A stretch of 58,622 bases of DNA from an uncultured Alistipes sp. (GCA_944320985.1 CALUJN010000045.1:1-58622); one strand, 5' to 3'; positions 36,308 to 46,799 are shown, counted from the first letter of the stretch. Notes: a model not told the origin generated them from the letters alone. Translations and numbers: made by a program.

Positions 36308-39300
36308 ATGAAAAGCATATTCAACAAGATATTGTATGTATTGGTCCTCTTGGCGGTATCGCTGCCGGCCGTGGCTCAGCGCAGCGTCATTACCGGTGTG
36401 GTTTATGATGAGTCGGGGCTTCCGTTGACCGGCGCTTCGGTGGTTGTCGAGGGTACGAGCCGGGGCGTGACGACCGATTCGTATGGAAAATACCGGATCG
36501 AAGCTGCTCCCGAAGAGGTGTTGGTCTTTAATTTCCTGGGCTATCGGAGCCAGAAATTCAAGGTGGGGTCCTCCACTGTCCTGAATGCCGAGATGGTGCC
36601 GGAGTCCCAGGTACTCGATGAACTGGTCGTTGTCGGTTACGGCGTGCAGAGGAAGGTGAATGTGACCGGTTCGGTTTCTACGGTGGATTATGAGGAGCTG
36701 TCGCAATCCCGTCCCGCCACAACGACGTCGGGTCTGTTGCAGGGTGTAAGTGCGGGTCTGTATGTCTCGCAGACCTCCGGAAAACCGGGCAGCGAAGGAG
36801 TTTCGATGCGGATTCGCGGCGTGGGAACGCTCAATGATGCCGCGCCGCTGGTCATTGTGGACGGTTTCGAGGGGACCATCGACAATGTGAATCCGCAGGA
36901 TATCGCCTCGATTTCGGTCTTGAAGGATGCCGCCTCCTGCGCCATCTATGGAAACCGCGGAGCCAACGGCGTGATCCTGATTACGACCAAAACGGCCAAG
37001 GAGGGTCGCTTCAATATCGAGTATACCGGCATGGTGGCCTATCAGGAGCCGGAACACTATTTCGATGTCATTTCGAATTATGCCGACTACATGGATATTA
37101 TGAACGAGTCGGCTTGGAATGTCGGCAAGGCCAATGTGTTCAGCCAGACGATGATCGACCTGTGGCGCGAGAAGGAAAAGGATCCCAACGGCATTGCCGA
37201 TTCGGGCTATCCGAACTATGTGGCCTATCCCAACGTGGACTGGATGGAGGCGATCTTTACCCCTTCGGTCTATCAGAAGCATTCGATCTCGGCCAGCGGC
37301 TCGACGGAGCGTATCAAATATCTCATGTCTGTGTCGTATATGAACAATCCGGGTGTAATCGACAATTCGGCCGTGACGCGAACCTCCTACCGGCTCAATC
37401 TCTCGTCGGACGTGACCAAATGGCTCGAAGTCGGGGCACGGATCTATGGGTACCGTTCGGATACGGAGCTGGCGGATATTACCGGGTCGATGACTCTGCT
37501 TTCGCGGGGCGTTCCCTGTATCTATCCCTACTACGACGGGAAATACGGCTGGATGGAGAACCCCGAGCAGAGCTCCGAGTCGCGCAATAACCTCTACTAC
37601 TTCAACCGTTACAAAGGCTCGAATGTCACGCATTACAACAATACGACCGCCTTTGTCAATGTCAAACTGCCGTGGAACATCCGCTACCATGCGTCGTTCA
37701 ACTACTCCTGGCGGGATGCTCTGCAGAAGCAGCATCCGACCTTGGGCGATGCCTATTCGTTCAGTCGCGACGAGGTGGCCTACAGCTATAATGACCTGAG
37801 CAAGCTCTATCTGACCTACACGCAGGGTCACACCGGAAGATGGGAGTTCCAGACGACGCTTGACTGGGCCGAAACATACGGGAAACACGATATCTCGGCC
37901 ATGGCCGGTTTCGAGGCCTACTACCTCAACGACCAGAGCTTCTCATCGACCAAGACCGGCTTCGAGAACGATGTCCTGGAGGAGCTGGACAACGTCCTGG
38001 AGGCAACCTCGATCTCCGGATCCCAGACGGATTACGCTGCCGCCTCGGTCTTCGGTCGGGTCACGTACTCCTATGCGGACAAATATCTGGCCGAGGTCAA
38101 TCTCCGTTATGACGGTTCGTCTCGTTTTGCCCGTCAGTCCCGGTGGGGACTTTTCCCCTCGTTCTCGGCCGGATGGCGCATCTCGCAGGAGGATTTCCTG
38201 AAGGGTACCTGGGTCGACAATCTGAAATTGAGACTCTCCTGGGGAAAGTTGGGTAACAACTCGATCGGGAACTATGACTATTTGTCGACCTATGCCTCGG
38301 GCTATTCCTATCCGTTTGGCGGGAAACTGGCTTCGGGGGCCGTGTCGACCCTGTCGAACGATCTGCTGGAGTGGGAAACGACGACCTCTTTCGACGTGGG
38401 TCTGGAGTTCGCCACGCTGAAAAACCGACTGACGTTCGAAGCTGACTATTATGACAAGCAGACTGACGGCATTCTCTACAAGGCTCCGGTTTATGCGACC
38501 ATCGGCAACAAGAGCGCACCTTATCAGAACCTTTGCGGGGTTTCGAACCGGGGCTTCGAATTTACGATCGGATGGCGTGATCAGGTGAAGAATTTCCGCT
38601 ACGGCATCTCGGCCAACTTTACCCGGAACTGGAACAAGGTGACCAAATACAACGGTCGGCTCAAGGCCGGCTGGGTGACCGACGCCAACGGTGTGCGGAG
38701 TTATGTCACCAACATCGGCGATGTCTCCACGGTGGTCGATGCGGCACGCCGTACGATCGAAGGCCGGCTCATCAACGAATATATCCTGGTCAACACCTAT
38801 TCGGGTGACGGCTCCTACTTCTTTGCGGACGGGTCCGTGAATCCGGCGGGAGGCCCGCGGGATGGAATGATCCGCACGCCGGATGATATGACCTGGTTGG
38901 AGGCCATGGTGGCTGCGGGCAACTCGTTCCTTCCGAACCAGCATATCGCCAAGGACGGGATCTGGTATGGTGACTACATTTACGAGGATGCCAACGGCAA
39001 TGGCGTTTACGGTGACTCGAACGACTACACGTTCCAGAATGTCAGCCAGACGCCCAAGTATTACTACGGCTTCAACATCGAACTCGGCTGGAAAGGGATT
39101 GATTTCTCGGCCCGCTTTGCCGGAGCCGGCGGCGGAGCCCGTTACTGGAGATACGTGGGTTACAACGCCTATTCGACGGATCCCAAGTTTACGCTGCCTT
39201 ACGAAATAGCCTATGACCACTACTTCTTCGACCCGGAGAATCCGGATGATCCCCGGACCAATCTTACTTCGAAGCATGGACGTTTGACCATGAACTACGG

Positions 39301-39565
39301 CTCGGAACAGAACGGTGCCAATATCTATTCGACCCTGTTCCTCTACAAGACGGACTATCTGAAACTGAAGAACCTCACCATCGGCTATACGCTTCCCGAG
39401 CGTCTGACGCGGAAGGTCGGAATCGGATCGCTGCGGATCTTCCTGACGGGTGACAATCTCTTCACGATTACGGATTATCCCGGAATCGATCCGGAATTCA
39501 CGGACAACATGAACTATTACGCCAATCTGCGGCAATATACGATTGGTCTGAACATCAAATTCTAA
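36308..39565 (+). CDS. SusC/RagA-family TonB-linked outer-membrane receptor
   Basis: This 1085-residue protein has a signal peptide (about 1-24, ending LPAVAQ), a carboxypeptidase-regulatory-like domain (about 25-105), and a TonB-box region (ELVVVGYGVQRKVNVTGSV). It continues with the SusC plug signature (MRIRGVGTLNDAAPLVIVDG, then DIASISVLKDAASCAIYGNRGANGVI-type motif) and a 22-strand barrel ending in NIKF. It imports glycan fragments across the outer membrane with the SusD-like lipoprotein encoded next. The ATG at 36308 gives the best signal peptide; ATGs at 36278 and 36293 are in frame. It is intact, in contrast to the split receptor at 20911. Confidence 0.97.
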   Translation: MKSIFNKILYVLVLLAVSLPAVAQRSVITGVVYDESGLPLTGASVVVEGTSRGVTTDSYGKYRIEAAPEEVLVFNFLGYRSQKFKVGSSTVLNAEMVPESQVLDELVVVGYGVQRKVNVTGSVSTVDYEELSQSRPATTTSGLLQGVSAGLYVSQTSGKPGSEGVSMRIRGVGTLNDAAPLVIVDGFEGTIDNVNPQDIASISVLKDAASCAIYGNRGANGVILITTKTAKEGRFNIEYTGMVAYQEPEHYFDVISNYADYMDIMNESAWNVGKANVFSQTMIDLWREKEKDPNGIADSGYPNYVAYPNVDWMEAIFTPSVYQKHSISASGSTERIKYLMSVSYMNNPGVIDNSAVTRTSYRLNLSSDVTKWLEVGARIYGYRSDTELADITGSMTLLSRGVPCIYPYYDGKYGWMENPEQSSESRNNLYYFNRYKGSNVTHYNNTTAFVNVKLPWNIRYHASFNYSWRDALQKQHPTLGDAYSFSRDEVAYSYNDLSKLYLTYTQGHTGRWEFQTTLDWAETYGKHDISAMAGFEAYYLNDQSFSSTKTGFENDVLEELDNVLEATSISGSQTDYAAASVFGRVTYSYADKYLAEVNLRYDGSSRFARQSRWGLFPSFSAGWRISQEDFLKGTWVDNLKLRLSWGKLGNNSIGNYDYLSTYASGYSYPFGGKLASGAVSTLSNDLLEWETTTSFDVGLEFATLKNRLTFEADYYDKQTDGILYKAPVYATIGNKSAPYQNLCGVSNRGFEFTIGWRDQVKNFRYGISANFTRNWNKVTKYNGRLKAGWVTDANGVRSYVTNIGDVSTVVDAARRTIEGRLINEYILVNTYSGDGSYFFADGSVNPAGGPRDGMIRTPDDMTWLEAMVAAGNSFLPNQHIAKDGIWYGDYIYEDANGNGVYGDSNDYTFQNVSQTPKYYYGFNIELGWKGIDFSARFAGAGGGARYWRYVGYNAYSTDPKFTLPYEIAYDHYFFDPENPDDPRTNLTSKHGRLTMNYGSEQNGANIYSTLFLYKTDYLKLKNLTIGYTLPERLTRKVGIGSLRIFLTGDNLFTITDYPGIDPEFTDNMNYYANLRQYTIGLNIKF

Positions 39566-39576
39566 TGCATACGGGT

Positions 39577-41340
39577 ATGAAAGCTCTCAAAATATCGATT
39601 CTTGGTGCGGGACTTCTGTCGTTGATTTCGTGCAACGAATTTCTGGACCGTTATCCCTACAGTGAGAACAGCTCCTCGACCATGTTTTCCTCGGCGACGT
39701 TGGCCGAAAGTGTGGTGACGGGGGTCTATTCCAACCTGCTCTACGATTACAATTCGACGGACCGTTCCGTCCTGAACTGGGATTCGTTCTCTTCGGTCAT
39801 GGACCCGCAGGAGGGAATCGTCAACCTCGATTACAACTACCTTTTTGGGACGCTGCAGCCGAACAATTCGATGTTCCAGACCTATTGGAAACGTTTCTAC
39901 GAGGGGATCAACCGGGCCAATGATGTGATCGAGAACATCGGCCGGGTGCCGGACATGTCCGATGCGACGAAGGCGAAGCGCATTGCCGAGTGCAAGTTTC
40001 TGCGGGCCTATCACTATTATCGCCTGAATGCGCTGTGGCGCGGGGTTCCCTATTACGACCGGAACCTGGCTCCGGACGAGTATCGCCTGGGCCGCTCGTC
40101 GGAGGAGGAGATCTGGAGACTTGTCGTGAAGGACTGTACGGATTGCATCGATTGCTCCGAGATCCCCGACCGGTATGTGTCCGGGAATGCCGATTACGGA
40201 CGTGTGACCAGGGGTGCTGCCTATGCTCTGCGCGGCAAGGCTTACATGTGGCTCAAGCAGTACGATCTGGCCGAGGCGGATTTCGGCAAGGTGGGGGAGT
40301 GCGGATACGACCTTTACACCGGTTCCTATGAAAGCCTCTTCACCGAAACCAACGAAAAGTGCGAAGAGATGGTTTTCTCGGTGCAGATGGTGGAAGAGAA
40401 GGGGCAGGGCAACGCCTTCTCGAACAACTACGGCAATTATTGCACGGTGGGCTACGGCAAGTATCAGCACTATCTGAATGTGAATTTCATCGACTCCTTT
40501 GAGGAGGTCGACGGAAAACCCTTCAGTTGGGACGATTACTTCCCGGGATACAGCTCGATGACGCCCGAGGCCCGCAGTGTCTACTTCCTGCGCAACGGAT
40601 TGACCGATACGGAGAAGACGGCGATGAGCACCTATGGGGCCGACATGTCGAAATACGATGCCTCTGGCAATGAGGCACGCCTGCGTGTAGCGTATGAGAA
40701 TCGGGACCCGCGTCTTGCCGCCATTGCGATCACGCCGTATTCGACCTATGACGGCGGAGCTTCGGGAACGGTCGTGACCTATACGAGCCGCTACCCCTAT
40801 CGGGACTGGCAGGCGCCGAGCCTTGACCTGCGCTACGGGAACAATGCCTATATGCTTTACCCGATCCGCAAGTTCGTGACCAAGGGACGCGAGTACACCA
40901 ACATCGGTTACAACCCGGTGGATGTCCCGATCATCCGTTATGCCGACGTGTTGCTGAGTCTGGCCGAGGCGGTTAACGAACAGGGACGTTGGCAGGAGGC
41001 GGTTTCCTATGTGAACCGGGTCCGCAACCGGGCCGGAGTCGCCTTGCTCAATGCTCCCGGAAATACGAATACCAAGGTGTCGGGGGTTGAGGAGATGAGG
41101 GTCCGCATCCGCAATGAGAAGAAGTGGGAACTGGCCTGCGAAGAGCAGCTCTATTTCGAGGAGTTGAGGTGGGGAACCTGGAAGACGGACAAGTTTGTTG
41201 CCAAGAACGGCCTGCAGAATGTCTGGGGTGCCCCCGTCTATACCTATATTTGGGGCGGCGACGCCTACCTGAAATGGGCCATCCCGCAATCGGAAGTTGA
41301 AAAAAATACGAATATCAAGCAAAATGAAGGTTGGAATTAA
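39577..41340 (+). CDS. SusD/RagB-family surface lipoprotein
   Basis: This 587-residue lipoprotein has the signal LLSLISC (Cys19) followed by NEFLDRYPYSENSSS, the characteristic SusD N terminus. RINDV-type segment GINRANDVIENIG, TPR-like helices (AECKFLRAYHYYRLNALWRGVPY) and the C-terminal IRYADVLLSLAEAVNEQ and NRVRNRAGV motifs are classic. It caps the SusC channel and binds glycan at the cell surface. An ATG at 39565 overlaps the susC stop by one base. The stop overlaps the next gene by 17 bases. Confidence 0.97.
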   Translation: MKALKISILGAGLLSLISCNEFLDRYPYSENSSSTMFSSATLAESVVTGVYSNLLYDYNSTDRSVLNWDSFSSVMDPQEGIVNLDYNYLFGTLQPNNSMFQTYWKRFYEGINRANDVIENIGRVPDMSDATKAKRIAECKFLRAYHYYRLNALWRGVPYYDRNLAPDEYRLGRSSEEEIWRLVVKDCTDCIDCSEIPDRYVSGNADYGRVTRGAAYALRGKAYMWLKQYDLAEADFGKVGECGYDLYTGSYESLFTETNEKCEEMVFSVQMVEEKGQGNAFSNNYGNYCTVGYGKYQHYLNVNFIDSFEEVDGKPFSWDDYFPGYSSMTPEARSVYFLRNGLTDTEKTAMSTYGADMSKYDASGNEARLRVAYENRDPRLAAIAITPYSTYDGGASGTVVTYTSRYPYRDWQAPSLDLRYGNNAYMLYPIRKFVTKGREYTNIGYNPVDVPIIRYADVLLSLAEAVNEQGRWQEAVSYVNRVRNRAGVALLNAPGNTNTKVSGVEEMRVRIRNEKKWELACEEQLYFEELRWGTWKTDKFVAKNGLQNVWGAPVYTYIWGGDAYLKWAIPQSEVEKNTNIKQNEGWN

Positions 41341-43186
41341 AAATCGAACTTGCGGCATGTTGGGAGTGCTGTGTGTGCTTGCATTGGCCCTTTCCTGTAT
41401 GAAGGAGACACAGGACGGAGGCCATGGCAGTCAGGGAGGAGGAGCGCAGACGAGTCTGGAACTGACCGAATTCACCCGTCTGAACCGCGGGGAATCAGGG
41501 ATCAATTCCCATGCGGATGACTGGGACCGTTCCACCGTGAAAATGGATTATCGCTCCTACATCGAACTGGGGGCGGCCAACAATGTCTATCTGCCGACCT
41601 ATGCGCGGATCCGGACCTTGCGCGACGGAAGCTATATTCTGACCTGGCAGGATGCCGTGGGAGTGAATGGAAACGGCGAGAATACGTATTATGCACTGAG
41701 CCGCGATTTGAAGAACTGGGTCTACATGGGATATCTGTGGCAGGGGCAGAACGTCTACAACGGGTTGGGAAAACCGGACGTACGCCGATTTACCAATGCC
41801 AATACCCTTCAGTTGGCGAATGGCGAACTGCTGGCTGTGGCCAGTTTCAGTACGGTGAATACCTACAGCAATCCGAATTATACGGCGGAACAGGGGATTG
41901 TCGTCAAACGGAGCCAGGATGGGGGCTATACCTGGTTCGGCGAAAAGGAGATCTATCACGGACCCTGCTGGGAGCCGCATCTGATCGAGCTGCCCTCGGG
42001 TGAGATCCAGTGCTTTTTCTCGGAGAGTCGTCCGTGGACCAGCGGCAGCCACTCGGGAACGGACATGCTGCGATCGATTGACGGCGGAGAGACCTGGGAA
42101 CCGGCCTTGGGAGAATCAGCCTATCGCGTAATGCGCAAGCACTGGTGGAATGCCCAGAAGAACATGTGGTGCTATACCTATCAGATGCCGGTGGGTATCA
42201 TCCTGAACGAATCGAACCGCTTCGCCTTTGCCATGGAGAGCTGCAATCAGCGGGTGGTGAACGCTTCGGGCGGTTACAGCGACCAGTTCTCGATCGCCAT
42301 GGTCTTTTCCCACGAAGACGGCTCCTGGGATTATCTGGAGGGGGATGAAATTACCCCGAAAGAGCGTCGTATCGACAGTGTCGTTATGCGTGGCGCGGCG
42401 CCCTATCTGGTGCAGTTCCCTTCGGGCGAGACGTTGTTGGCCTATGGCGGTACGGATTCGCGGCAGCATTTCCGGATCGGGAATGCTACGGCTACGGAGT
42501 TCGGGGCAACCGACCTGCCGGCCTTGCCCGATGTGGGCTCCTGGGGAGGACTGGATTTGACGGACTCGCATACGGTGCTCTCCTGTATGCGCGATTCGCG
42601 GGACGGGGCAGACAATGCAACCATCGCATTGGCCCGGTTCCATCTGAATCATTCGATTCGGGCGACATCCCGTCAGGTGGCGCTCGATGGTGACGATTCC
42701 GAGTGGGCGGAGAGCGATGAGGCTCTTTTTGTCGGCTCCCGTTGCCAGGCTCAGGCCACCCTGCGCTGCTCGGCGGATGCGGAGAATCTCTATTTCCTGG
42801 TGGAGGTCTTCGACGAGAGTCTCTCCTCCACGGATTTTGCCTACATCCTGCTCTCTCCGGACAATGATACCGAAAACCTTTCGGCCAAATCCCGCCGAAT
42901 CCGTTTCGGATATGACCGGATCAAGAGCACGGACCAATATGCCGGAGGGTGGCGCGAGGCCGATTTCGGGATATCGTATGCCGGGGCCTTCGACGGTACT
43001 CCGACGGACAAGACGGATCAGGATAACGGTTTTCGGGCCGAGATCGCCGTACCGCGCAGTTCGATTGAACTGGTCAATGGGAGGGTGTTGGTCAACTTCG
43101 GATATTTTGATGCGGCGGCCAATGTCGAGGATGTCCTTTGCGATGCCAGCAATACGTCCAAATGGCTTTCCATTCAGGTAGATTGA
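41324..43186 (+). CDS. Sialidase-fold beta-propeller lipoprotein with CBM9-like C terminus (copy 1)
   Basis: This 620-residue lipoprotein has the signal LALALSC (Cys25). The propeller carries Asp boxes SQDGGYTW and SIDGGETW, plus the block GPCWEPHLIELPSGEIQ, which its paralogue at 53059 shares as GRCWEPAMLQLPSGEIQ. A WEP motif after an Asp box is also seen in GH93 exo-arabinanases, so automatic naming as exo-sialidase should be doubted. The C-terminal 170 residues (VALDGDDSEWAESDEALFVG) resemble family 9-type carbohydrate-binding modules. The start at 41324 lies inside the susD gene, so translation is probably coupled. It probably cleaves or binds a terminal sugar, of unknown identity. Confidence 0.8.
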   Translation: MKVGIKNRTCGMLGVLCVLALALSCMKETQDGGHGSQGGGAQTSLELTEFTRLNRGESGINSHADDWDRSTVKMDYRSYIELGAANNVYLPTYARIRTLRDGSYILTWQDAVGVNGNGENTYYALSRDLKNWVYMGYLWQGQNVYNGLGKPDVRRFTNANTLQLANGELLAVASFSTVNTYSNPNYTAEQGIVVKRSQDGGYTWFGEKEIYHGPCWEPHLIELPSGEIQCFFSESRPWTSGSHSGTDMLRSIDGGETWEPALGESAYRVMRKHWWNAQKNMWCYTYQMPVGIILNESNRFAFAMESCNQRVVNASGGYSDQFSIAMVFSHEDGSWDYLEGDEITPKERRIDSVVMRGAAPYLVQFPSGETLLAYGGTDSRQHFRIGNATATEFGATDLPALPDVGSWGGLDLTDSHTVLSCMRDSRDGADNATIALARFHLNHSIRATSRQVALDGDDSEWAESDEALFVGSRCQAQATLRCSADAENLYFLVEVFDESLSSTDFAYILLSPDNDTENLSAKSRRIRFGYDRIKSTDQYAGGWREADFGISYAGAFDGTPTDKTDQDNGFRAEIAVPRSSIELVNGRVLVNFGYFDAAANVEDVLCDASNTSKWLSIQVD

Positions 43187-43222
43187 GCCTCAGATTGCGA
43201 TTGAATTAAAAAACGACGGATT

Positions 43223-44329
43223 ATGAATAAAAAAATCTTATTTTTAGCGACTTCGATTCTTTTTCTGGCGGCTTCGTGCTGCAAAGCCCCGGTAGTGGCC
43301 GAACGCTGGTCGGCCGAACGGGCCAATCAATGGATGGCGGACAAGGGCTGGATCGTGGGGTGTGATTATGTGCCCTCGACGGCCATCAACCAGATCGAAA
43401 TGTGGCAGGCCGAGACCTTTGATCCCGAGACGATCGACCGTGAACTGGGGTTTGCGGAGGGGTTGGGATTCAATACGGTGCGGATCTTCTTCTCCAATCT
43501 CGTCTACACGGCGGATCCTGCGGGATTCAAGGAGCGCTTCTCTCAGTTCCTGGAGCTGTGCGACAAGCACGGGATCCGGGCGCTGCCGACCTTCTGGACG
43601 AACGGGGGAAAATGTATCGATCCGCATCTGGGCAAACAACCCGATGCCGTACGCGGGAACCACAACTCGCAATGGGTGATGACCCCCGGTGCCGACTATG
43701 TGAATGATCCGACCCGTTGGGGAGAACTCGAAGCCATGGTCAAGGATCTGATCGGCAGCTATGCCGACGATGAGCGAATCCTCCTGTGGTGTCTGTACAA
43801 TGAGCCCGAAAACCATCGCCGGGGTGTGACCAATTCCGTGCCGTTGATGAAGGCTACCTTCGAGTGGGCGCGCTCCTGCAACCCCTCCCAGCCGTTGACG
43901 GCTCCGCTGTGGCGTGAGGTCGGCGTTCCTGGAACGAGCCTTCCGGAGGTGACTTTTGCTCTGGAAAACAGCGACGTGATCAGCTTCCATTGCTATGCGA
44001 GCGGAACCGTTCTCGAAAAGTTCATCAAGACTCTGCTTCCCTATGGCCGACCGATGGTCTGCACGGAATACATGCGACGTCCGATCTCGACCTTCGAGGA
44101 GGCGATGCCTATCTTTAAGAAATACAATGTCGGGGCGATCAATTTCGGATTGACGGCCGGGAAGTGCAACTTCCATTATCCGTGGAACAAGGTCGATGAG
44201 AAGGGCCGGTCGATTCCCTGGGCTGAAGAGCCTGAGGTGTGGTTCCATGACATCCTTCATGCCGACGGTACGCCGTGGAACGAGGAGGAGGTGGCCTTCA
44301 TCCGGCGTATGACGGGCGTTGCCGAATGA
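43223..44329 (+). CDS. Clan GH-A glycoside hydrolase lipoprotein (xylanase/cellulase-like TIM barrel)
   Basis: This 368-residue lipoprotein has the signal LFLAASC (Cys19) and then one TIM barrel. Catalytic residues are visible: the acid/base in LYNEPEN (E194) after the fourth strand and the nucleophile in VCTEYMRR (E282) after the seventh, as in clan GH-A retaining enzymes. The N-terminal WIVGCDYVPSTAINQIEMW and FNTVRIFFS belong to a Bacteroidetes subfamily often named 1,4-beta-xylanase without biochemical proof. It should act on oligosaccharides in the periplasm or at the surface. It lies 36 bases after the propeller gene. Confidence 0.85.
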   Translation: MNKKILFLATSILFLAASCCKAPVVAERWSAERANQWMADKGWIVGCDYVPSTAINQIEMWQAETFDPETIDRELGFAEGLGFNTVRIFFSNLVYTADPAGFKERFSQFLELCDKHGIRALPTFWTNGGKCIDPHLGKQPDAVRGNHNSQWVMTPGADYVNDPTRWGELEAMVKDLIGSYADDERILLWCLYNEPENHRRGVTNSVPLMKATFEWARSCNPSQPLTAPLWREVGVPGTSLPEVTFALENSDVISFHCYASGTVLEKFIKTLLPYGRPMVCTEYMRRPISTFEEAMPIFKKYNVGAINFGLTAGKCNFHYPWNKVDEKGRSIPWAEEPEVWFHDILHADGTPWNEEEVAFIRRMTGVAE

Positions 44330-44403
44330 TGTTCCGTCGTTCGGAATCCTAACAGAAGTTCAGGTATAGAAAAAAGAGCCGACCGGGAGCCTGATCCCGT
44401 GCG

Positions 44404-44438
44404 GAGGGGGTGCCGATCAAGCCAATCGGCACCCCCTC
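44404..44438 (+). promoter_or_regulatory. Long GC-rich hairpin inside the PUL
   Basis: GAGGGGGTGCCGAT pairs perfectly with ATCGGCACCCCCTC across a 7-base loop. No T-run follows, so it is not a standard terminator. It lies in the only gap of about 150 bases within the operon, between the glycosidase and the GLUG-like lipoprotein. It may be a processing or stability element that sets different expression for the two halves. Confidence 0.6.
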
Positions 44439-44483
44439 AGGGCGGCCCATGCCCGAACCCTACTCGATTCGCAATAAAAAATA

Positions 44484-46799
44484 ATGGAAAAAATGAATAT
44501 GAACAGATTGATAATGAAGTCTCTGTCGGTGATTCTCCTGCTTGCTTCGGGCGTTTCGTGCCAGAAGCAGGAGGCGATGGACGACGGTGGCGGAACCCGC
44601 GGATTTGTTATCCGGGCGTCGCTTGAGGAGGGTGCTGCGGACACCCGAACCTCGATGTCCCCGAATGAGGACGAAACGAGTTATGCCGTCTTCTGGAACG
44701 AGACGGACTGCATCTCTGTCAATGGAATTGCTTCCGAGTCAATCTCCATCCAGGAGGACCGCCGCTCGGCGGAATTCACCTTCCTGAAGGGGTTTGAGTC
44801 GGCCTTGTATGCGGCATATCCTGCGTCGGTTGTTTCGAAGTACGAATCCGGCGCATTGACCCTCCTTCTGCCGAACGTTCAGACCTGGAGCGAATCCGAC
44901 CAGTTCGATCCTGCGGCTGCCGTCATGCTCGCCCAGGTGGCCGACGGGGCATCGCTCCGGTTCCGGCACGCCATGGCCTATTTGCGGGTGACGCTCTCCG
45001 AAGCCTCGGATCCGGAACCTATTGCTGCGGTGGTGCTGTCTACCAACGACGGGTCGGCCCTGTGCGGAGCCTTTCAGGCAACGTATGGCTCTGATCTCTG
45101 GACGTTGACGCCGCAGGAGAGTGCCGCGTCTCAGGTCGAGTTGCGCTGCGGGACACAGGGCGCTCCGCTGGGATCCCGGATGGTGATCGCTATCCCGGCC
45201 GGGGAATATGCCGCCGGTCTGACGGTGCAGGTCAAAGATGTATCGGGGGACTATCAGGTCCGCAAGAGCGTCAACGCCTTTACGGCAACGGCCGGTCGGA
45301 TTTATGACATGAGCTTCGCCTTCGAGCCGGAGGGTGGCACCTCATCGAACGATATCTTCAGTGTCTCGGATTGGGAGCTCTTTGCCGGGAAGATCGCAGC
45401 GGGAGAAACTTTTGAAGGTCAGACCGTCAATCTGATGGCGGATCTTACCGTTCCGGAGTATTTCGCCTATGCCAACGGAACGTTCGAAGGGACGTTTGAG
45501 GGAAATGGCAAGACGATGACGGCCGGGGCGAACGTGTGGCCTCTCTTTGCGACGGTTGGTGAAAAGGGGGTCGTCCGGAATCTGAATTTCGATGGGGCGT
45601 TCGCCACTATGGCCAATCCGGCTTCGGCGGGCAACGCCGTTATCGCCAAAGTCAACCTGGGCGTGATCCAGGATTGCACCAACTCCGCCGATACGGAGGT
45701 GATCGTATCCGGCTCTCTGATCTTCGGGGCACTTGTCGCTCAGAATGGCGGGACTCTGGAGCGGTGTGTCAACTATGGCAATGTGACCGTCACGCAGACG
45801 GCTTCGGCCTCCAGCGGATTCTATGGCGGGGGCCTGGCGGCGATCGGCCATACGGTGCTCGGAACCGCAACGGCAACGCAGCTCGATGTCGATGAGACGT
45901 GTCGTGCGGGCAACTTTGTCGATTGCGAGAATCATGGCAACCTGACGATCCAGTGTGCCGGAGCCGCACCGATCCGGTCGGGATTCGGCGGAATCTGCGG
46001 CATCGTCTACATGAACGGAGTCCGCTTCACGGGCTGCGAGAACTACGGGGATGTCATCCGGACCGACGACGCGGACAAAGCGGCCTCCAACAATGGCTCG
46101 GCGACGGTGGGTGGTATTCTCGGCCGCAGTGCGGCGTGGTTTACCACGGCGGCGGGTGACAGCAGGGCACTCGATGTCGAGGTCAACGGTTTTGATACGC
46201 GCTATGAGAATTGTGTGAACGAAGGCACCGTTCAGGTTTCGTGCCGACACAGCGGAGGCATCATGCCGAACTCTTCGGGGGCCCGGCTCGATGCTGCCGG
46301 AGGTATCGTGGGTGCTGCCATCGGAGTTGGCGACCAGTTCCAGCGCATCGTCTCCTGTCACAACAAGGGTGCCGTTGTCGGCGGATGGACTACGGCCGTG
46401 AATACGACGGCGCTGGGCGGTCTTGTCGGTCTGGCAACCGGAACCGAGATCACGGGCTCTACCTCCTCCGGCGATGTCCGTTCCGTAGATGCAACTTACT
46501 ACATCGGGGCTGCGGGCGGTGCCGTGGGCTTTGCCCGCCGGGATGTGACCCTTGCCGGCGACTGCCTCATTCAGAGCCGGATTGAGGCCTGGACCCCTTC
46601 GGGCAAATCCCTTCTGACCGGACTTCTGTTCGGCAATGTCGTGACCGCTGCAACCGCATCCGATACGCAGGTGGCGGGCGAGATCTCTGAAGATGGAGTG
46701 TCGGCGGGTGTCGGGGCCGACAATTTCTCGGGATTCCTGGCCGATCCCGCTTCGAATGTACAACCGACCACTTCAAATATTGTGTGGTATGAAGAATAG
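44484..46799 (+). CDS. Lipoprotein with fimbrillin-like N terminus and GLUG-like beta-helix
   Basis: This 771-residue protein has a lipoprotein signal ending LLASGVSC (Cys26 from this start; ATGs at 44493, 44499 and 44514 are also possible). Residues about 40-290 look fimbrillin-like (ASLEEGAADTRTSMSPNEDE). From about 320 it has repeated units of the type FEGNGKTM, GVVRNLNFDG, GVIQDCTNSADT, LIFGALVAQNGGTLERCVNYG. These are GLUG-type right-handed beta-helix repeats found in surface adhesins. A surface-exposed binding role is likely; the ligand is unknown. The stop overlaps the next gene start. Confidence 0.8.
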   Translation: MEKMNMNRLIMKSLSVILLLASGVSCQKQEAMDDGGGTRGFVIRASLEEGAADTRTSMSPNEDETSYAVFWNETDCISVNGIASESISIQEDRRSAEFTFLKGFESALYAAYPASVVSKYESGALTLLLPNVQTWSESDQFDPAAAVMLAQVADGASLRFRHAMAYLRVTLSEASDPEPIAAVVLSTNDGSALCGAFQATYGSDLWTLTPQESAASQVELRCGTQGAPLGSRMVIAIPAGEYAAGLTVQVKDVSGDYQVRKSVNAFTATAGRIYDMSFAFEPEGGTSSNDIFSVSDWELFAGKIAAGETFEGQTVNLMADLTVPEYFAYANGTFEGTFEGNGKTMTAGANVWPLFATVGEKGVVRNLNFDGAFATMANPASAGNAVIAKVNLGVIQDCTNSADTEVIVSGSLIFGALVAQNGGTLERCVNYGNVTVTQTASASSGFYGGGLAAIGHTVLGTATATQLDVDETCRAGNFVDCENHGNLTIQCAGAAPIRSGFGGICGIVYMNGVRFTGCENYGDVIRTDDADKAASNNGSATVGGILGRSAAWFTTAAGDSRALDVEVNGFDTRYENCVNEGTVQVSCRHSGGIMPNSSGARLDAAGGIVGAAIGVGDQFQRIVSCHNKGAVVGGWTTAVNTTALGGLVGLATGTEITGSTSSGDVRSVDATYYIGAAGGAVGFARRDVTLAGDCLIQSRIEAWTPSGKSLLTGLLFGNVVTAATASDTQVAGEISEDGVSAGVGADNFSGFLADPASNVQPTTSNIVWYEE

